Source: Pyrodictiaceae archaeon (GTDB taxonomy: Archaea; Thermoproteota; Thermoprotei_A; Sulfolobales; Pyrodictiaceae). From it: a stretch of 8,256 nt of DNA. Location: the NCBI GenBank assembly GCA_027046525.1, contig JALTYD010000273.1, positions 1 through 8,256 of the forward strand, read 5' to 3'. The notes beneath the pieces were generated by a model that ran no database searches, had not been told where the DNA came from, and worked only from the letters and a program-made list of their open reading frames with translations. Shown in pieces: positions 6,175 through 8,256 of the stretch. A program made the position numbers and the translations under genes. The first letter of the stretch is position 1. Every line of letters begins with the position of its first letter.

Positions 6175-6210
6175 GTCTACTAGCCATGTTTATGGAGCTC
6201 CATAGTAGAC
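6175..6210 (+). repeat. inverted repeat with nested palindrome after the ATPase pair
   Basis: GTCTACTA (6175-6182) and TAGTAGAC (6203-6210) are perfect eight-base arms, 14 bases after the small gene's stop. The interior includes a perfect 12-base palindrome, ATGGAGCTCCAT (6192-6203), that overlaps the right arm by one base. It could be a 3' RNA hairpin protecting or ending the transcript, or a protein-binding or recombination site. No T-run follows, so a simple terminator is doubtful. Confidence 0.4.
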
Positions 6211-6406
6211 TTTAGTATGTCTATTAGAGCTAGCGAAGAGGCCCCAGGGGGAAGTGTAGAAGTTCTTGCAGAAGGCTAGGATTCCCTCTAAGCCTCTATA
6301 CCTGGCTGTATAGTGTGGATAATACTTGCATAAGTGATTTATTTGTCTTAGAGCCTCTAGCTAGAGAACTATTTTACCCAATTGTACTAATCTAGAGTAT
6401 TGGCTG
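6211..6406. other. intergenic stretch between the ATPase pair and the CBS gene
   Basis: No gene is supported. One plus-strand frame (6209-6313) looks faintly protein-like, with LLELAKRPQGEV, then TAG at 6257-6259, then KFLQKARIPSKPLYLAV. It has no start and may be decayed coding sequence or chance. The 3' end carries the CBS promoter candidates. Confidence 0.3.
6337..6376 (+). promoter_or_regulatory. candidate TATA boxes for the CBS-queF-L unit
   Basis: ATTTATTT (6337-6344) would start transcription near 6367 and give a 40-base leader. CTATTTTA (6369-6376) would start it near 6399 and give an almost leaderless message. Sequence alone does not choose between them. Confidence 0.3.
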
Positions 6407-6817
6407 GTGGAAATGCCTATTCTTAGAGCAGTAGATCTTGTTAGAGGAGTAGAAATTATAAGTGCTCAGCCAGGCGAGAGAGTAGTAGATGCTATTGAGA
6501 AGATGTCTAGACACAATATAGGGAGTATACCTGTTGTTGATAGAGAATCTAGACTACTAGGGATATTTACTGAGAGAGACTTAGTACATCTACTAGCAAC
6601 TAGAGGCTCTAGAGCACTAGATATAGAACTCTCAGAAGCTATGACGAGAGACCTAGTAGTAGCTAGTAGAGAAGATCCTGTACCTCTTATTGCGCAGAAG
6701 ATGATAAAACATGGAGTAAGACATATACCAGTTGTAGATAGTGATAATAAGCTCATAGGAATAATCAGTATAAGAGATGTTCTAAGAATAATACTATCGG
6801 GTAGTGAGTGGCCCTAG
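6407..6817 (+). CDS. tandem CBS-domain protein
   Basis: A 136-residue protein made of little more than two CBS domains, roughly residues 12-65 and 73-133, which pair into a Bateman module. Each shows the typical end of a CBS repeat: IPVVD followed by LLGIFTERDLV (41-60), and HIPVVD followed by LIGIISIRDVL (106-126). Such stand-alone archaeal proteins bind adenine nucleotides or S-adenosylmethionine and regulate a partner; no effector domain is attached. The T/S-x-x-D ribose-phosphate contacts seem present (TERD at 55-58, SIRD at 121-124). The start is GTG 6407 or ATG 6413; a GGTGG run at 6406-6410 overlaps the first and is too close to the second, so a short-leader message may use either. queF-L follows after 28 bases with its own ribosome site, suggesting one transcript and perhaps a shared role. 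Confidence 0.88.
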   Translation: MEMPILRAVDLVRGVEIISAQPGERVVDAIEKMSRHNIGSIPVVDRESRLLGIFTERDLVHLLATRGSRALDIELSEAMTRDLVVASREDPVPLIAQKMIKHGVRHIPVVDSDNKLIGIISIRDVLRIILSGSEWP

Positions 6818-6824
6818 GGGGCCA
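6809..6824 (+). repeat. GC-rich hairpin at the CBS stop codon
   Basis: TGGCCC (6809-6814) and GGGCCA (6819-6824) are six-base arms around TAGG, and the loop contains the gene's TAG stop. No T-run follows and queF-L begins 22 bases later, so it may modulate translation or stability between the two genes rather than terminate transcription. Confidence 0.35.
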
Positions 6825-6831
6825 AGTATAA

Positions 6832-6837
6832 GAGGTG
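6832..6837 (+). promoter_or_regulatory. Shine-Dalgarno site for queF-L
   Basis: GAGGTG, eight bases before GTG 6846, is the strongest ribosome site in the window. It supports that GTG as the start. Confidence 0.65.
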
Positions 6838-6845
6838 CCTAGAGA

Positions 6846-7190
6846 GTGGGTAGCGAGTACACAATAAGAGTAGTTAGAGCTAATGCACCCCTAGTAGAAG
6901 AAGTAGTTCTGAGATCAAAAGCTACTGCTATATGTCCATTAACAGAGATAGTAGATAGTTATGAAGTAGAAGTATCTTATAAACCCCGAGGTACTATGTT
7001 TATAGAAGCATATTCTTTCTCGAAATTCCTAGAAACATATAGAGACAAGAAGATATACCAAGAACAACTAGCAAATGAAGTAGCAGAAGCAATATGTAGA
7101 ACTAGAGCTGTAGAGAGAGTATCTGTTAAGATGAGAGGCGTACATGGATCAACTGAAGTTATTGTATTGGTTGAAGAGAAATGTAGCTAG
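6846..7190 (+). CDS. QueF-like protein, probable archaeosine synthase (preQ0-tRNA amidinotransferase)
   Basis: A 114-residue single tunnelling-fold protein related to bacterial QueF. QueF-like proteins (QueF-L) of crenarchaea add ammonia to the nitrile of preQ0 at position 15 of tRNA, giving archaeosine, which stabilises tRNA at high temperature. C30 in AICPLTEIVDSYE with D37 reproduces the Cys-x6-Asp catalytic pair of the family. E54 and the EAYSFSKFLETY segment (54-65) correspond to the substrate-binding 'ESKSLK' region of QueF in altered form. H100-G101 lies in the C-terminal strand. The protein is about the short length of archaeal QueF-L and lacks the canonical QueF sequence that serves NADPH-dependent reduction, so nitrile reductase activity is unlikely. 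The start is GTG with GAGGTG eight bases ahead. It is probably co-transcribed with the CBS gene. The family call is firm; the exact reaction is taken from characterised relatives. Confidence 0.85.
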   Translation: MGSEYTIRVVRANAPLVEEVVLRSKATAICPLTEIVDSYEVEVSYKPRGTMFIEAYSFSKFLETYRDKKIYQEQLANEVAEAICRTRAVERVSVKMRGVHGSTEVIVLVEEKCS

Positions 7191-7198
7191 TACTATGA

Positions 7199-7209
7199 GT
7201 CTCAGAGAC
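7199..7209. repeat. 11-bp palindrome between convergent stops
   Basis: GTCTC-A-GAGAC is perfect and fills half of the 22-base gap between the queF-L stop and the stop of the surface-protein gene on the other strand. It could form a small hairpin at the 3' end of either transcript. No T-run is present, so terminator function is uncertain. Confidence 0.3.
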
Positions 7210-7212
7210 AGT

Positions 7213-8130
7213 CTATATAGTCTTCTGCCGAGCTAGTAGTACTACTAGTACTAGAGCTATAGCTAGTGCTAGTACTAGAGCTATTTGAGTAGCTGGTAAT
7301 TCTTCTACTACTGTTGTAGTCTGAGTTATAGTTGTAGTCGATACTACTACTCTCTCTATAGTCTCTGTGTAAGTATAGGTGATTGTATATCCTGATGGTG
7401 AGATAGTCTCAGTAGTTTCTAGAGGTTTTACTTCTGTTACAGTAACTTGTATTGTAGTTATAGTATCTACGGGGGTTATTGTATCGTGGATTGTTACTGT
7501 AGGTGGTCTAATAATAGGTGCTCTCTCCATGTATTTTTTGAAGCTCGTTATCTCGCTACTTGATGGTGGCTCGACTCTAAATGTATTTGATTCTACTCCT
7601 CTGAGTACTATTTCTAGCTCTCTACTCATCTCTGGTTTTTCTTCCACCATGTATATGTAGCGTGTAATCCTAGTTTCTTTATCCCATGCTACTACTCCTA
7701 GTACTCCTCCTATATTAGCTGCTAGTACAACTGTATTATTTAATTCTAGGAGTATACTAGCATATCTCATAAGGACTTCTACAGGGACTATAAACCATGC
7801 AGAGTATCTACTGAGTGTATATTCGTACTCAGCTACCATATCTGCTAGGAGTTTATCTACTACTGTATCTGGTATATTTATTTCTAGTTTCTCGATGGTA
7901 CTCTTTAGATCTCCACTATATTCTAGTACTTCTACTCTAAAGCTAGCAGATATACTAGAGTTATCTATTGCTAGAATAGTTATGTTTATATCTAGTTCTA
8001 TAGATCCTAGTTTTTCTATAGAGCCTTTTACGTAGTAGTCTATTTTTGTACCTACTAGCTGGCTATAGCTGTTTTGTGTATAGCTCTGTGGTGTAAGACT
8101 CGTAGCTATGAGTATAATAGTGATGATCAT
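7213..8130 (-). CDS. secreted surface protein with Thr-rich stalk and C-terminal membrane anchor
   Basis: A 305-residue predicted exported protein. The N-terminal hydrophobic stretch (IITIILIATSL, 2-12) acts as a signal sequence. An extracytoplasmic domain of mixed strands and helices follows (about 25-200) with three N-glycosylation sequons (N49, N57, N131). Residues about 205-278 are a Thr/Ser/Val-rich, Pro-containing stalk (TVTIHDTITP, STTTITQTTTV) of the kind often O-glycosylated at archaeal surfaces. A single membrane helix (281-300) ends with RQKTI, placing the C terminus in the cytoplasm. This is the layout of crenarchaeal S-layer-associated or substrate-binding surface proteins. I do not recognise the globular domain and see no catalytic motif. 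Translation may begin upstream: the frame is open to 8166, and CTG 8160 has GGTGAT five bases ahead, adding LSIARSFSTI and with it the positive charge a signal peptide needs. The gene converges on queF-L. Confidence 0.75.
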   Translation of the reverse strand: MIITIILIATSLTPQSYTQNSYSQLVGTKIDYYVKGSIEKLGSIELDINITILAIDNSSISASFRVEVLEYSGDLKSTIEKLEINIPDTVVDKLLADMVAEYEYTLSRYSAWFIVPVEVLMRYASILLELNNTVVLAANIGGVLGVVAWDKETRITRYIYMVEEKPEMSRELEIVLRGVESNTFRVEPPSSSEITSFKKYMERAPIIRPPTVTIHDTITPVDTITTIQVTVTEVKPLETTETISPSGYTITYTYTETIERVVVSTTTITQTTTVVEELPATQIALVLALAIALVLVVLLARQKTI

Positions 8131-8157
8131 TATTGTGGAGAAGCTCCTAGCTATAGA

Positions 8158-8171
8158 CAGTCTATATCACC
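8158..8171 (-). promoter_or_regulatory. ribosome site and possible CTG start of the surface protein
   Basis: On the minus strand GGTGAT (8171-8166) is followed after five bases by CTG (8160-8158), in frame with the ATG at 8130. No comparable ribosome site is well placed for that ATG; the nearest GGAG is about 14 bases away. The extension supplies the charged n-region missing from the ATG form. Confidence 0.35.
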
Positions 8172-8192
8172 ACTAGGGTATTGTTTCAGCCG

Positions 8193-8205
8193 ATATAGTA
8201 AAAAT
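8193..8205 (-). promoter_or_regulatory. TATA-like element of the surface-protein gene
   Basis: The minus strand reads ATTTTTACTATAT. Using ATTTTTA as the box, transcription would start near 8175, just ahead of the GGTGAT ribosome site. The bases to the window end are AT-rich and hold no gene I can support. Confidence 0.4.
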
Positions 8206-8256
8206 GTTTTGACAAGTAGTTTTTTACTCAGTTATCATAACATAATTCTATAGAGC

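Noticed and set aside
6186..6280. Short ATG frames in the gap before the CBS gene (at 6186 and 6216)
   Set aside because: They give peptides of about 9 and 20 residues with no ribosome site or conservation evidence.
7220..7480. Repetitive CTA/GTA/TAG-rich sequence as a possible tandem repeat or CRISPR
   Set aside because: It encodes the Thr/Ser/Val-rich stalk and membrane helix of the surface protein; there are no regular repeat-spacer units.

Overview
The window reads as chromosomal DNA from a hyperthermophilic crenarchaeote (Thermoproteota). The evidence is: GGTG(A)-type Shine-Dalgarno sequences, TATA-like boxes about 25-30 bp ahead of likely transcript starts, GTG/TTG start codons, AGA/AGG arginine codons, a GHMP-type homoserine kinase, and a QueF-like archaeosine enzyme typical of crenarchaea. 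I cannot name the genus. CTAG is strikingly common, and TAG ends eight of the nine substantial reading frames.

Layout. 2-382 (+) is the C-terminal end of an unrecognised protein. 520-1716 (+) is a DUF401-type membrane transporter with a TTG start. It converges on a threonine-synthesis operon on the minus strand: thrC (2696-3919) then thrB (1743-2693), two bases apart. Ahead of thrC are a TATA box, overlapping inverted repeats built on GTTCT/AGAAC, and an upstream direct repeat, which together look like a regulated promoter. 4050-4408 has no convincing gene but holds an apparent relict reading frame.

4409-6160 (+) is a two-gene unit: an ABC/OLD-like AAA ATPase (454 aa) and a small unrecognised alpha/beta protein (127 aa). 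They lie in one reading frame, separated only by TAG and one leucine codon. The unit has fewer CTAGs than its neighbours and is flanked by non-coding or decayed DNA, so it may be an acquired module. It is the best candidate here for an undescribed (possibly defence) system, but that function is inference.

6407-6817 (+) is a two-CBS-domain protein, followed 28 bases later by a QueF-like protein (6846-7190) with the Cys-x6-Asp pair of that family, probably the amidinotransferase that makes archaeosine in tRNA. 7213-8130 (-) is a secreted, C-terminally anchored surface protein with a Thr-rich stalk; its start may lie further upstream at a CTG. No rRNA, tRNA, CRISPR array or intact insertion sequence was seen.

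Functionally, thrC-thrB convert homoserine to threonine, queF-L serves tRNA modification, and the DUF401 and stalk proteins act at the membrane. Nothing ties these units into one pathway.
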